IMG/VR virus record: IMGVR_UViG_3300011253_000949
Span: 1 to 64,000 of that record
Length of the DNA: 64,000 bases
Direction: 5' to 3' (one strand)
Source of the DNA: a virus
Shown piece after piece: positions 9,167 to 19,900 of the stretch. The notes beneath the pieces were generated by a model. The model saw only the letters and a list, made by a program, of their open reading frames with translations. It made no database searches and was not told where the DNA came from. Position numbers and translations under genes: made by a program. How positions within the stretch are numbered: the stretch's first letter is position 1; every line of letters starts with the position of its first letter.

Positions 9167-11497
9167 ATGGGAATTTTCTCATCTAGTATCAAAACATATG
9201 TGAGTTCGTCGGTGTATAATTTGGCTGGGGATGAAGATCTCCGGCCGAACTTTTTGAGCACCACTATTGTTGGTTCTGCTGTCATAAATGAAAATGCCAG
9301 TACAGGAAGTGCCATCATCTCTGCCATGTTTAAAGGCAACGGGATGAAGCAAAAACAGTTCTTTTTGTGGGCTAAGGCCAAGTATGGTCTGGGCATGCCG
9401 GTTGGTACGATCAGTGGTGACGCTGGCGTAGACACAGCCACGGTGAAGTCAGGCATTGCAGCTACTCTCACCCTGGCAGCCAATGAGACAGTCCGTGTGA
9501 CACGAGCACTGATTGATGATGCTGATCCAGATTACTTTGCAGAAGATTGGATCAGAAAGAACTACCCAACTGAGCTGAACAACGCATGGAGTGTGGAGTA
9601 CAACAGTTTTAATGGCATGCTCGAAATCAGCGGTGCATGGGGTGTAGCTTACGTTGCGCCTTCTGCAGATCTGGTTTGGGGATTGGACCGATCTAGCGAT
9701 CGTAAGTTGCTTTACGCGTTGTACTCGGTTTTGACCGAAGACACGACGACGGGTGAGATTTCTGAAAGCACACCTGAGTATTTTGTCTACCGAATGAACT
9801 CAGGCAACGTGGTCTTTGACACCCTCTATACTGAGCCAACGGTGATTGCTGAGTTCTTTCCGGCAATCCCACTCCGACTGAATAATGTGCCTATAGATGA
9901 CGCAAGTTTGGCAAGTACCTATGCAACCGTGAAGACCGCTTACAGGCGCTTGACCGGTAAACCGGTCAGCGACCTGCTCGCTACCATCGAAGACAATGAA
10001 CAGATAGACGATGTGGACTTTGCTTTCTTGGTTCAAGCTGTCTCACTGAATGTGAAAGAAGAAGACTGTAAGGCCTATCTTTATGAATTCTTCTTGTATC
10101 TGGCTGGTCTTCAACAAACCAACAAACAGACATTTATAGACTACGAAGCACAGCTTCAGCAGTACAAGCTTGATGCAAGCACATGGGACAGATGGGCTGG
10201 TGCACGCGAACGTGACCCATTCAATCCAGCGTACCAGGAAGATGCGCCTGTTGTAGCAGATCCAGCATTTACACCTCCTACAATCAATGAGCTGAAGGTG
10301 GTTGCAGAGAACCTGACTGAGTATGATTTCAGGCTGCGGTGGGCATTTATCAATGAGACCCAGCACATCGGTAATGCGGCTCGATATGATGGAAACAAAG
10401 AACGAGTACTTCTAAAGAAGGGTAAATATTGGTTCCATCTTGTTGAAGATTACACGGTCAAAACTCGGACGCTGAACACACAGGGTGGTGAAGCAGAGAA
10501 CGCTGGACAGTATGAGTATCTGGATGTCCCCTACTCACGGGTTTATCTGCTACATCAACACAAGCAACTTCAGTATCGAAAGCTGGAGCTGGTTGGTCTT
10601 GAGCACCGGAACTATGTGTACAACTCAAAGTCTGTGATCATCACAGGCAGAGAAGCACTGGAAGATGAGGAGGAGTCAGGATTCCTGATCCCCCTGCACT
10701 ACCCTACCCTCAAGAACTTGAGCTTGGTCAAAGCCACTCAGATGACAACGGCAAATACCTTCATTGTCTTCAACTCGTACCAAGAGGTGAAGGTAAAATG
10801 GTATCAGAAGAGCATCTTCAAGATCCTCGTGGTTCTGGCTTCAGTTGCCATCGCAGTCATATTCCCCCCAGCAGCAGGCCTAGGAAGCGCCACAGGCATC
10901 TTTGGGACCAATGCTGCGGTAGGTGCACTGGTTGCCGGCGCAGGAGCTTCTGTGGCTACAGCAGCCATTGTAGGGGCTGTGGTGAACGGTCTTGCAGGGA
11001 TGCTGATTGCGAACCTCATTCAGAAGTATTCAACCAAGATTTTTGGTGACAAACTTGGAGCTATCATTGGAACGCTGATTAGCTTTGTAGCATTCAACTA
11101 TGGTGCTGAGTTTTTTCAGACTGGAAGCTTTGACATCGACTGGACTGCCATGATGCGTGCAGACAATCTCAGGGCACTGACAGACTCTGTACAAAATGCA
11201 GCAAGCAACTGGATGGCAGCAGATACCGCAGAGATCTATGAAGAGATCGAAGGTCTGGATGCCAACTACAAAGATGAGATGGACAAGATCGCAGCACTGA
11301 CAGAAGAGATCATTGGACTGACTGGAGAGCCATTTGATCCTATGCTGCTGACAGATGTTCGCATGGAATATGGAGAACCAAGTGACGTATTCCTTGACCG
11401 TACCTTGCTCACTGGTTCAGACATTGCAGAACTCACACATAGCTTGATTGATAACTTTGCTGATCTTTCACTCGAACTTCCAAAGAAAATGGGCTAA
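9167..11497 (+). CDS. large virion protein with membrane-active segments (N4 gp53 position)
   Basis: Seven hundred and seventy-six residues. The N-terminal 530 are soluble and mixed; residues about 545-660 contain several hydrophobic Gly/Ala stretches (ILVVLASVAIAVIF, AAVGALVAGAGASVATAA, LGAIIGTLISFVAF) that could insert in membranes; the end is acidic. Starts three bases after the preceding stop. Position between gp54-like and gp52-like genes suggests a structural protein, possibly ejected with DNA or placed at the tail. The specific role is not established. Confidence 0.6.
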   Translation: MGIFSSSIKTYVSSSVYNLAGDEDLRPNFLSTTIVGSAVINENASTGSAIISAMFKGNGMKQKQFFLWAKAKYGLGMPVGTISGDAGVDTATVKSGIAATLTLAANETVRVTRALIDDADPDYFAEDWIRKNYPTELNNAWSVEYNSFNGMLEISGAWGVAYVAPSADLVWGLDRSSDRKLLYALYSVLTEDTTTGEISESTPEYFVYRMNSGNVVFDTLYTEPTVIAEFFPAIPLRLNNVPIDDASLASTYATVKTAYRRLTGKPVSDLLATIEDNEQIDDVDFAFLVQAVSLNVKEEDCKAYLYEFFLYLAGLQQTNKQTFIDYEAQLQQYKLDASTWDRWAGARERDPFNPAYQEDAPVVADPAFTPPTINELKVVAENLTEYDFRLRWAFINETQHIGNAARYDGNKERVLLKKGKYWFHLVEDYTVKTRTLNTQGGEAENAGQYEYLDVPYSRVYLLHQHKQLQYRKLELVGLEHRNYVYNSKSVIITGREALEDEEESGFLIPLHYPTLKNLSLVKATQMTTANTFIVFNSYQEVKVKWYQKSIFKILVVLASVAIAVIFPPAAGLGSATGIFGTNAAVGALVAGAGASVATAAIVGAVVNGLAGMLIANLIQKYSTKIFGDKLGAIIGTLISFVAFNYGAEFFQTGSFDIDWTAMMRADNLRALTDSVQNAASNWMAADTAEIYEEIEGLDANYKDEMDKIAALTEEIIGLTGEPFDPMLLTDVRMEYGEPSDVFLDRTLLTGSDIAELTHSLIDNFADLSLELPKKMG

Positions 11498-11504
11498 GGT
11501 AAGC

Positions 11505-11520
11505 AAACCACACCACACCG
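11505..11520 (+). promoter_or_regulatory. CA-rich leader repeat, copy 3
   Basis: AAACCACACCACACCG just before the gene at 11545, followed by the ribosome site GGAGAAC. Same motif and orientation as the copies at 1277 and 4173. Confidence 0.5.
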
Positions 11521-11544
11521 CGTCATACCGCATCGGAGAACAAA

Positions 11545-12171
11545 ATGGGACTAAGTATTGAACCAGTAAGAGTACCACTTCCTCTTTTGGGAAGCAGCCA
11601 ACCTTCTGGTGGGTATGATTGGAACAGCTCTACATTTGGAAACAAGCAGCCCATGAGTGTGTTTGGAACATCCCTTCCAGGCCCACAACTAGCAGGCCCA
11701 GCAGTACCTGTGGTTCAGCCTGTAGGTCCAGGTAATATGCGGCCGCGTGCACGTATGTCGACCAATGGTGGTGGCGGTGGAACAGATGTAGCTCCATTAG
11801 GCTTTGGTAGTCAGTACGACAACAACGTGTCTATTTATGGAGCACAGGCTGCACTGGATTGGCAGAACAAAGGTATGATGGGTAAGACGTTCACAACACC
11901 TGGAGGTGGACTGAACTTCGATAACATCAGCAGTGTCTTGAGCGGTGTCGGTGCAATTGGTGCTCTGTGGGGTGGTATCCAAGCGAACAAGATTGCAAAA
12001 GATTCACTGAACTTTCAGAAAGAATCTTACGCAACAAACCTGAACAACCAGATCTCCAGCTACAACACAGCTTTGGAAGATCGAGCATCATCAAGAGCCA
12101 ACTTTGCCGGCACTGCAGAAGCACAAGACAAAGCGCAAGCATACATCGCAAAACATAAGCTAGGAGATTAA
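11545..12171 (+). CDS. virion protein (N4 gp52 position)
   Basis: Two hundred and eight residues. A low-complexity Pro/Gly/Ser N-terminal half (to about 100) with a GGGGG run, then a hydrophobic segment (ISSVLSGVGAIGALWGGIQAN) followed by a helical, Asn/Gln/Ser-rich tail. This resembles internal (ejected) podovirus proteins that combine a hydrophobic helix with a helical tail. In N4 the genes next to the virion polymerase encode proteins ejected with it. Ribosome site GGAGAAC. Confidence 0.6.
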   Translation: MGLSIEPVRVPLPLLGSSQPSGGYDWNSSTFGNKQPMSVFGTSLPGPQLAGPAVPVVQPVGPGNMRPRARMSTNGGGGGTDVAPLGFGSQYDNNVSIYGAQAALDWQNKGMMGKTFTTPGGGLNFDNISSVLSGVGAIGALWGGIQANKIAKDSLNFQKESYATNLNNQISSYNTALEDRASSRANFAGTAEAQDKAQAYIAKHKLGD

Positions 12172-12173
12172 TC

Positions 12174-13910
12174 ATGGCAGTTGGTGGACGCCTCACATGG
12201 CAGAACGTTGCGGCTCCCAGCTTTCGGGATGCTCTGGTAGGTACTCAGATGGGTACAGGAATGATCACAAATGGCTTTGATAGCCTTGCTGGGATTGCTG
12301 GTGACATTCGTGCACGTCAGAAAGATGCAGCTTCAGCCACTGCCATTAGTGAAGCACTGAAGTTCAATGATGCAGGGCAGTTCGAAAAAGCCATGGCAAA
12401 TGGTGGATTGGCTGGTCTGGGCATTGATCCACGCAACCTGAATGAAGGTGCTCTGAAGTTCTTTGCAGATCGTGGCAGTGAGCTTCTGGATCAAGACAAC
12501 ACACAGCTTGGTATGCAGAACACACAGCAGCAGATGAGTATTGCTGCAGCTGAGGAACAGTCTCGTATTGCTGACGATGCTTTCAATATGCCTAAGCGTA
12601 TTCGTGATGAAGAAGAAGACAACCGCCTTTCCATTCTCACTGAGAATGCTCGTGTATTGGGTCTCAAAGCTCAGACTGATGTTGGCACCATGGCAAACAC
12701 AGCGCTGAACCGTGAAGAGGTACAGCAGCAGATCATTGACATGAAGCTCGATGAGACAACTGAGAAGGCATACCTTGATGCTCTTGTTAAGGTAGATGAA
12801 GCCAACTTTGCTGTGAAGGATTCTACACGTCGGGACTTCACGACAGGCAACACAGCATCTCGTGAAACCGTTTATGCTCTCGACACATTTGACGTAGCGA
12901 TTGACACATCTGTATCGACAAATCCTACACTGCGCGCATTGGATACAGCTACAAGACAGTATGATGGCATCGCTGATCCAGTTGCTAAAGCTATTGAGAA
13001 TCTTGGTGGTGTGTTGGGTGAAGATGGCCTCTTTACTCAAGGTGCTGGATCACTCCGTAAAGATGCAAATGACCGCGTAAGGATCTTCAATGTTGCTCCG
13101 GAGCTTGTTGCTGCATTAATGGAAACCAACCTTAAAAAAGGTGCTGCTATACGTCCTGGCGATCCCCAAAATGTCGACTGGGATGAAATTGATAAAGTAC
13201 TTGGGGAAATCAAAACCGGCGGTGGTTACGCTGCGGCTCAAGCTCAGATGACGGACGTGAAACGTCAACGTGATGAAGTACAGCGTTTGCGGGATGATTT
13301 CCAACGAGCAAATGAAAAAGCCATGCGCTTGCGTGATGTGGATCCTCAACGGTATGCGGCCGCTGATAAACAGCGTGATGCAGCTATGAAAGCCATCCAG
13401 CTGTATGCGGAAAAAAACACCAATAACGTTGGTGGCGGTGAAGTAGCAGACACACTTGGTGGTGGTGGCACAGGAAGCGCACAAACCGTACAAGCTGATG
13501 TACTAAGGGTAAATCCTGATGCACCTAGAGAAGAACGCCGTAACCAGATGAATGCTGAAGCTGACGCTTTGATGAATGCAGTGGTTCAACGTGGTGGTAT
13601 TCCAGGTCAGGTGTCTGCAGGTAGTCCTGCAGTGCTTGACAGCACTGATGCATACTCCCAAAAACGTACAACCCAAGATGAGACAAAAATCAAAGCTGCT
13701 GCAAATGCTGCACATGCTGAGTGGAAATCTATGAGTAAAGCTGAACGTGAAGAGCGTGGTTTGCCAACAAGTAAGTTAGCAGCGCAAAACTACTTTTCCC
13801 CAAACAAGTGGCTACAGCAGGACACAGCTGCAAGAAATGGGGCAGAACCAACTCAGATTATGAGAGATGCTTATCAAGCCTACGCTCGCAGAAACCAACT
13901 TGCTCGGTGA
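12174..13910 (+). CDS. internal virion protein (N4 gp51 position)
   Basis: Five hundred and seventy-eight residues, predicted mostly helical with long coiled-coil stretches (for example residues 350-420, rich in Lys/Arg/Asp/Gln/Met) and a Gly-rich linker near residue 425-445. Directly upstream of the virion RNA polymerase, like N4 gene 51. Probably packaged in the capsid and ejected with the polymerase. Start ATG follows TAGGAGA. No enzymatic motif seen. Confidence 0.6.
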   Translation: MAVGGRLTWQNVAAPSFRDALVGTQMGTGMITNGFDSLAGIAGDIRARQKDAASATAISEALKFNDAGQFEKAMANGGLAGLGIDPRNLNEGALKFFADRGSELLDQDNTQLGMQNTQQQMSIAAAEEQSRIADDAFNMPKRIRDEEEDNRLSILTENARVLGLKAQTDVGTMANTALNREEVQQQIIDMKLDETTEKAYLDALVKVDEANFAVKDSTRRDFTTGNTASRETVYALDTFDVAIDTSVSTNPTLRALDTATRQYDGIADPVAKAIENLGGVLGEDGLFTQGAGSLRKDANDRVRIFNVAPELVAALMETNLKKGAAIRPGDPQNVDWDEIDKVLGEIKTGGGYAAAQAQMTDVKRQRDEVQRLRDDFQRANEKAMRLRDVDPQRYAAADKQRDAAMKAIQLYAEKNTNNVGGGEVADTLGGGGTGSAQTVQADVLRVNPDAPREERRNQMNAEADALMNAVVQRGGIPGQVSAGSPAVLDSTDAYSQKRTTQDETKIKAAANAAHAEWKSMSKAEREERGLPTSKLAAQNYFSPNKWLQQDTAARNGAEPTQIMRDAYQAYARRNQLAR

Positions 13911-13963
13911 TATGCATGGCTCCCCTACCCTACTAAAATACCCTCCCCATAAGGTTACATAAA

Positions 13964-16900
13964 ATGTCTGAACTTGATCGCATCGACTCTGATTACTTCT
14001 CAGGGCGGTTGGACTTTGGTGATGGACGGGATGCACCGGTTCCCACTTCTCCTGTTCAGCAGAAGATGCAAACGATCAAAGACAAGACCTCTGCCAAGAA
14101 GATGCAGATGGCTGGGGATGATTACTTCAAAGCATTGGCTGTTGCAGATCAGCAAGGCAACGATCTGGGTGAAGATTCTGAGATGGTTCAGGACTTCAAC
14201 ACGCTCGACGATCTGACACTCATGTACAAGTACGGCGAGACAGCAATTCAGTCTCGTATGAACTTCCTCAATGCAGGACGTGAAGCAAACCGTGTCAGCA
14301 GCCTGGAACGTGACTGGGGTGAAGTTGCTGGTGACAGTGCCATTGGGGTAGCTCAGGGCGTTGTGGGCATGGGTACAGGCATTGTGCAAGGTGCCTTGGT
14401 AGCCAACGACGCTTTGAACACCGGTGTTGAATGGCTCACAGGAACTGAGTTTGCTGAACCAGTGGCTCCCCTATTTGCTGAGCTGACTGCCAAAGGTAAT
14501 GAATGGGCCAACAGCTTTAAGTCTGATCGGTATCAAGAGAAGAGCAAAGAGATGGCTTTGATCCAAAGTCTTGATGCTCAAGAGAACCAACGTCTGTACG
14601 ATGAGGATATTGCCAAAGGTGCATTGGGCGCAGGCTTTCGTAAGTTTGTCCGTGATGCTGGAGACACCATCGGAAACTATGCACAGAGCCCAACAATGGT
14701 TGGAGACATCGCTGCTCAAGGTGTTGGCTCTCTGGCTGGTTTTGGTGTGCTGGCAAAAGTCATGGGTAAAGCTGGAGCTGTCAAAGAACTTGTTGCCGGT
14801 GGCATGACCAAGAAGCAGGCTCTTTCCGTTGTGAACTCTGGAGCTGCAAAGGAGATTGTCCGTAAAAATACGATCGCTGCTGTACCCATTGTGAACGGTG
14901 CAGTCGAAGGTGGTAGTGCTGCCAGCTCTGCTCAGTTTGAGATCATGAGCAAGTCAGAAGAAGAGCTGACCGGCATCGAAGAATATGATGCAATGCGGGC
15001 AGATGGTCTGACACATCGACAAGCACAAAAAGAACTCGCCAACACAGCTGGTCAAGTCAGTGGTGTGATCGGTGGAGCTGCTGGCTTTGTGGTTGGTAAA
15101 GCATTGGATCCAGCCTTTGAAGCCAACCCCATGAAAGCTCTGAAAGGCAAAGGTGCAGGTAATGCACTGGCAGCCTCAGGCAAGACGATCGCAACAGAGA
15201 CCCTGGAAGAAGGCGTCACAGAGACTGCATCGACCATCGCCAGTAACGTAGGTCAGAATGTTGCAGGTCTGGACGTAGACCCTTTTGAAGGCGCTGGTGA
15301 GGCATTTGCCACAGGTGCCATTGGAGGTAAGGTAACGGCCGGCACAGTACAGGCACCTGGGCTTGCAAAAGCTGCTTTGGGAGCTGCAGGACAAGGTGCA
15401 GTCAAGGCTGTCGGTGCTGCTGTTGAAGCTGGTGCTGAGAGAGGCAATAAAGCCATCAAAGCTGGTGAAGACAAGAACCGGAATGAACTGGGAGTGGCTG
15501 CATCAGCTGCTGCTGAGACCATTCTGGACACCACCCCACAGGACACCGCACCAGATGGTGTGGAGTCAGCTCAAACCGTTCTCAGCAAGAAGATCACCGA
15601 TAACTACTATGTCTCCGATGAGGCAGATGCTCAGCTCATGAATGCAGAGATGTCTGGAGACGGATTTATCAAACTCAGAGAGCAGCGCAAAGCTGCAGGT
15701 CTGTCAGAGAAGTTTAGCCAACATGATGTTGTGAATGTCCTTGGTTCCACCTTGATGGACAAGAAAGCAACAGGCGTAAACAAGCAGCTTACTGCGGTCA
15801 GTCTCCTGAGTGCCTATGATGAAGTCCGTAAGATGACCTCAGATGAGGCCAAGGCTGCAATGGCTGAGCTGGGTAAAGACAACCCAACTGCACAGGACTT
15901 TGCCAAGATCCAGAAAGCCACAAATGAGCTGGAGAACACCGCGGCAATTCTTGAAGCCAAACTGCAGATGCAGACGATCACACAAGAAGATTTGAAAGCA
16001 TGGATCGGATACGATGTAGCTGGAACTGCAAAGCCTGATGATACCCAGGTTGAGTTTGTGGATCTGGTGACACGGTACAATCCAGGCATCCTGACAGTGA
16101 GCCAGTATGATCAGATTTTGGAGCAGCGCAAAAGTGGCTTGAACCCTAAGAGCTCCATTCTCATGAAGAGCCTGAAAAGCACACGTGAGATCGTAGCTGA
16201 CATCCAAGAAGCAACTCAGACCAAAGCAGCGATCAACGAAAGCACACAAGGCAAAGAGAGCAACTATAAGCCTGACTCGAAGATGGTCAGCATGGATGTG
16301 AATGTTGAAGGCAACCGGAACAACAGCGGTAAATCTATTCTGCAGCACCGTGCAGACATCATAGATGCTGTAGCCACCGGCCGTACAAAGGATGCGCGAA
16401 CAGCTTTGCGTGACATGTATGAGTTTACCAGAAGCCAGATCAACAAAATGATTGCGCTGAACACATCAGCACAGGCCTATGATCCAGAGACCAAAGCCTA
16501 CAAGAAGGTACGTTTCGATGCGTACAATCCTGACAAAGGCATCCGGTACAAGACAGACAAGAAGCAGTCTCCTTTCTCGGATCCAACCAATTCAGCATCC
16601 GTGGTTCAAGCCATGGATACAGCTGCAGACACAAAGCTCTTGGTGAACGCCTATAACAGCCTCCTAGAGACCTATGGTGAACAGCTGGGTAAGCTGCCTA
16701 AAGCCATGGCTGAGAAGCCTCTGGTGGCCCCTGCACTCGATTCATCCATGGCTCTCATTGCACTTCCAGCCCCGGCTACGGTTAGTGATGTTTTGGTTTT
16801 GGAAGACACAAACGAAGGAGCGAGTGCTGTGGCTTCAGCCACGAGCACTGCTTCTGAGAGCGTGACTGATAAAACGGAAACATCGGTAACCAATGACGAG

Positions 16901-19900
16901 GGCGGTAACGTTACATCTACCCTATCCCTCTCAGAAGCAAATGAAGCCCGTCGTGAGGCTAAGTTTGCCAAGGAGCAAGAAGCTGTAGAAAACACCACAC
17001 CAACCCAAGTCACAGCAGTACCTGAAGAAGCTACAGGCGAAACAGCTATGGCTGCTGCTTTGATTGCTGCAGGACTGGTGACAGAAGACACCACACCAGC
17101 TCAAACCAAACCAAAGAAGAAAAAGAAGAAAGCCAAGAAAGCTGAGCAGAAAAAGCTTATCGAGCAGGAAATTCAGGATGCCAAACCGGAAGAAGCTGAA
17201 AGTGCCGCGGAGACATTGGCTGATCTGATGCCTGATCTGGAAACAGACACAGACGGGAACAACTGGTTCCTGAAGTCTTTCCGTCGACTGAAGGACTCTA
17301 AGCTTCTGACACTGAGCAATCCTTTTGCCTGGATCAAAGAGAACTATGACGCCCTGGGTGTTGACCAGAAGGTTGAGTTTGATGACCAGCAAAAAGAAGT
17401 GCTGAGAGACTTCACAGAGAACCAAGCTCCCAAGATCATGCAGCTTGTGAATGGCTATGCAAATGATGCATTGAACGCCACACGTAAGACCAGAGACAAA
17501 AGCAAGATGGGGAATGACATCCCCGCTTCTGGTGTGAAGGTCATTCCTAAGAAGTGGCTGCAGGATCTTCAAAGCACCGGTGATGTGCTCACATACAACA
17601 ACGCTCTGCCCCTGAACTTGGGCAGCCGTGATGAGAAGGATGTCTTCTCACTGGATGAGCGTGTCGCTCAGGCAGCTGTCATGGCTACAACAGAGTGGAT
17701 GCTTCAGAACAGAAGTGTACCTTCTCCTTATCTGAATGATGAAGAGATCGCCAAGCGTCTGGGTATTCGTCAAAAGACTGTGACACAAGAGATGCGAGAT
17801 GCTGTGAATGGTGGCATGTTCATTCAGCGTGCAATCGACGAGATCTCCCGTAAGATCACAAACCTGATGGGCGTGAAAGCACTCAAAGGATCCAGCATTT
17901 CATACACACAAGGTATCCCAAGGGCTCTTGCTGTGAACATGTTGGCTGCTTTCGAAGAAGCTCAGTTCATCAACATCAGTCAGCCTCTGGAATATGTGGA
18001 CAGCAAAGGTGAAAAGGGCTCCTATGCATCAGTAAGCATCCGCAACACTCAGTACACAGAATGGATGGCAGACTCGTTTGTAGGCATGGAAGACATGTTC
18101 ACGTCTGCCTTCCTCCCAAGTAGCTTCAAGGCTCGGATCATTGGTTCTCCTCCAGATCCAGCCAGCGTTGCTCGGACACAGATGCGCAATCCCCTGGTCA
18201 AATTGTCGCCAGAAGAACGCAAGGCAATGGCACGTCTGGAAGCCACACCCTTCAGAGCAAATGCGCCTTTGTGGGCAATGGCTCAAGCACTCGGTAAAGA
18301 CCGGATGGCAAAGCTACGTGGGTTTGTAGAGGTCAACGAAAAGACCATGAACAAGGTGGATCGCAAGAGCATCGAAGGTAAAAATCGATCGATCCTGCGA
18401 GGCTTGAACGGTGTTGCCGGCTACATGGATGAAGCAGGTGGGACAGACAAACCGTTCTTCTTCAAGTGGGGTATGTCTTCCAACGGTCGTTTGTTCCAGC
18501 AAGGTCCGATTACACCACAGGCAGACAAGTATGCCCGTGAGATGATGACAGCCACAAATGCCGTGATCGATATGAATGATCCAACTTACGAGACAATGTT
18601 CTGGCTCACAGTGGCTCAATCGATCGATCAAAAAGTTCATAAGCAAGATGTAGAAGTAAGCGTGCACAATGCTATGGAAGCTATGAAAGATCCAGACGGG
18701 CTAAAGCCCGCCGTGGATCTCATGATGAAGTATCAAACTGAGGGTACGCTGACAGAAGAAGAGATGGACACAATGATGTCTGCCTTCTCAAACAAAGCAT
18801 CTCCTGAGTTCACTGACAAAGTGTTCCATGCTGTAAACGTGGTAGCACGTCTAAATAACGCCTCTGAGAGCGATAAGGCTGCATTCTCAACCTCCCTGTC
18901 CTTGGAAGCAGATGGCGTCACAGACGGCCCTGTGAACGCTGTGGTGCATATGTCCACAGGCGAATTCAAGGCACACCAGCTCAAGATTATGGCAATGGGT
19001 GGCTTGTTCTTCTCTGAAGATCGGATGAGCCTCAACGATTACTGGAAGATCAACAACGTCGATCTGTACACAGAAGCCACGAAAGAAACTGAAAATCAGC
19101 TGTCAGCTGAGATGACTGCTTTGCGTAACTCAGGCACACCTGATGAAGTGTCTCATGCTGAAAAGACAATGCGTGTACTGCATGCATTCCTTCCTGATTT
19201 CAACTTTGCTGAGAAAGCTGAAGACGACGCTGTCATCGACAATGAGAACCTTCCTTTCAAAGACGAAGTAGAAAGCGACGGGGAGTTCAAGCTGGGCAGA
19301 AGCAACAGCAAGAACCCTCTGACAGTGTTCATCTACGGTGCTGGTTTGTCAGGGATCTCCGATAAGATCACCTCCACAGTCACCGGTGAGATCTACAAGA
19401 GGATGTCTGAGATTGCTACACAGCTCGAAGATGGAACCATTACATCCTGGGACCAGCATGAGATCTTTGTGGATAATCCACAGCTGGTGAGCGATCTGAA
19501 CGATGTGTTCAGTGCCACAGTGGAAGAGGGTGACTGGGAAAAAGTAACCCGTTCAGATCTGCGACTGGGTGACATGTTCCGCAAACCTGTAGAGGCATTC
19601 TTCAGGACTGATTGGCTGGATAACCTCCAGTCATCTATCAGCCGTTTCTACACAACAGCTTTGATCACAGCGATCGATCGAGTGACTGGGGGACTGCAAG
19701 AGAACATGCAGATCATGCAGACCACAGCGTCTGTACAGGCCTATATGTTTGAGCAGACATTCAATGATCTGCTGGCTCAGAAGAACGAAGAGCGCAAAGC
19801 AAATACCGAGAAGGGCAGGGGCAACGTTCAACTGTCTGAAGAAGAGATCCAGGCTGTCTTTGAAGAGACTATGAAAGTGGCTCCCATCTACGAGACAGAT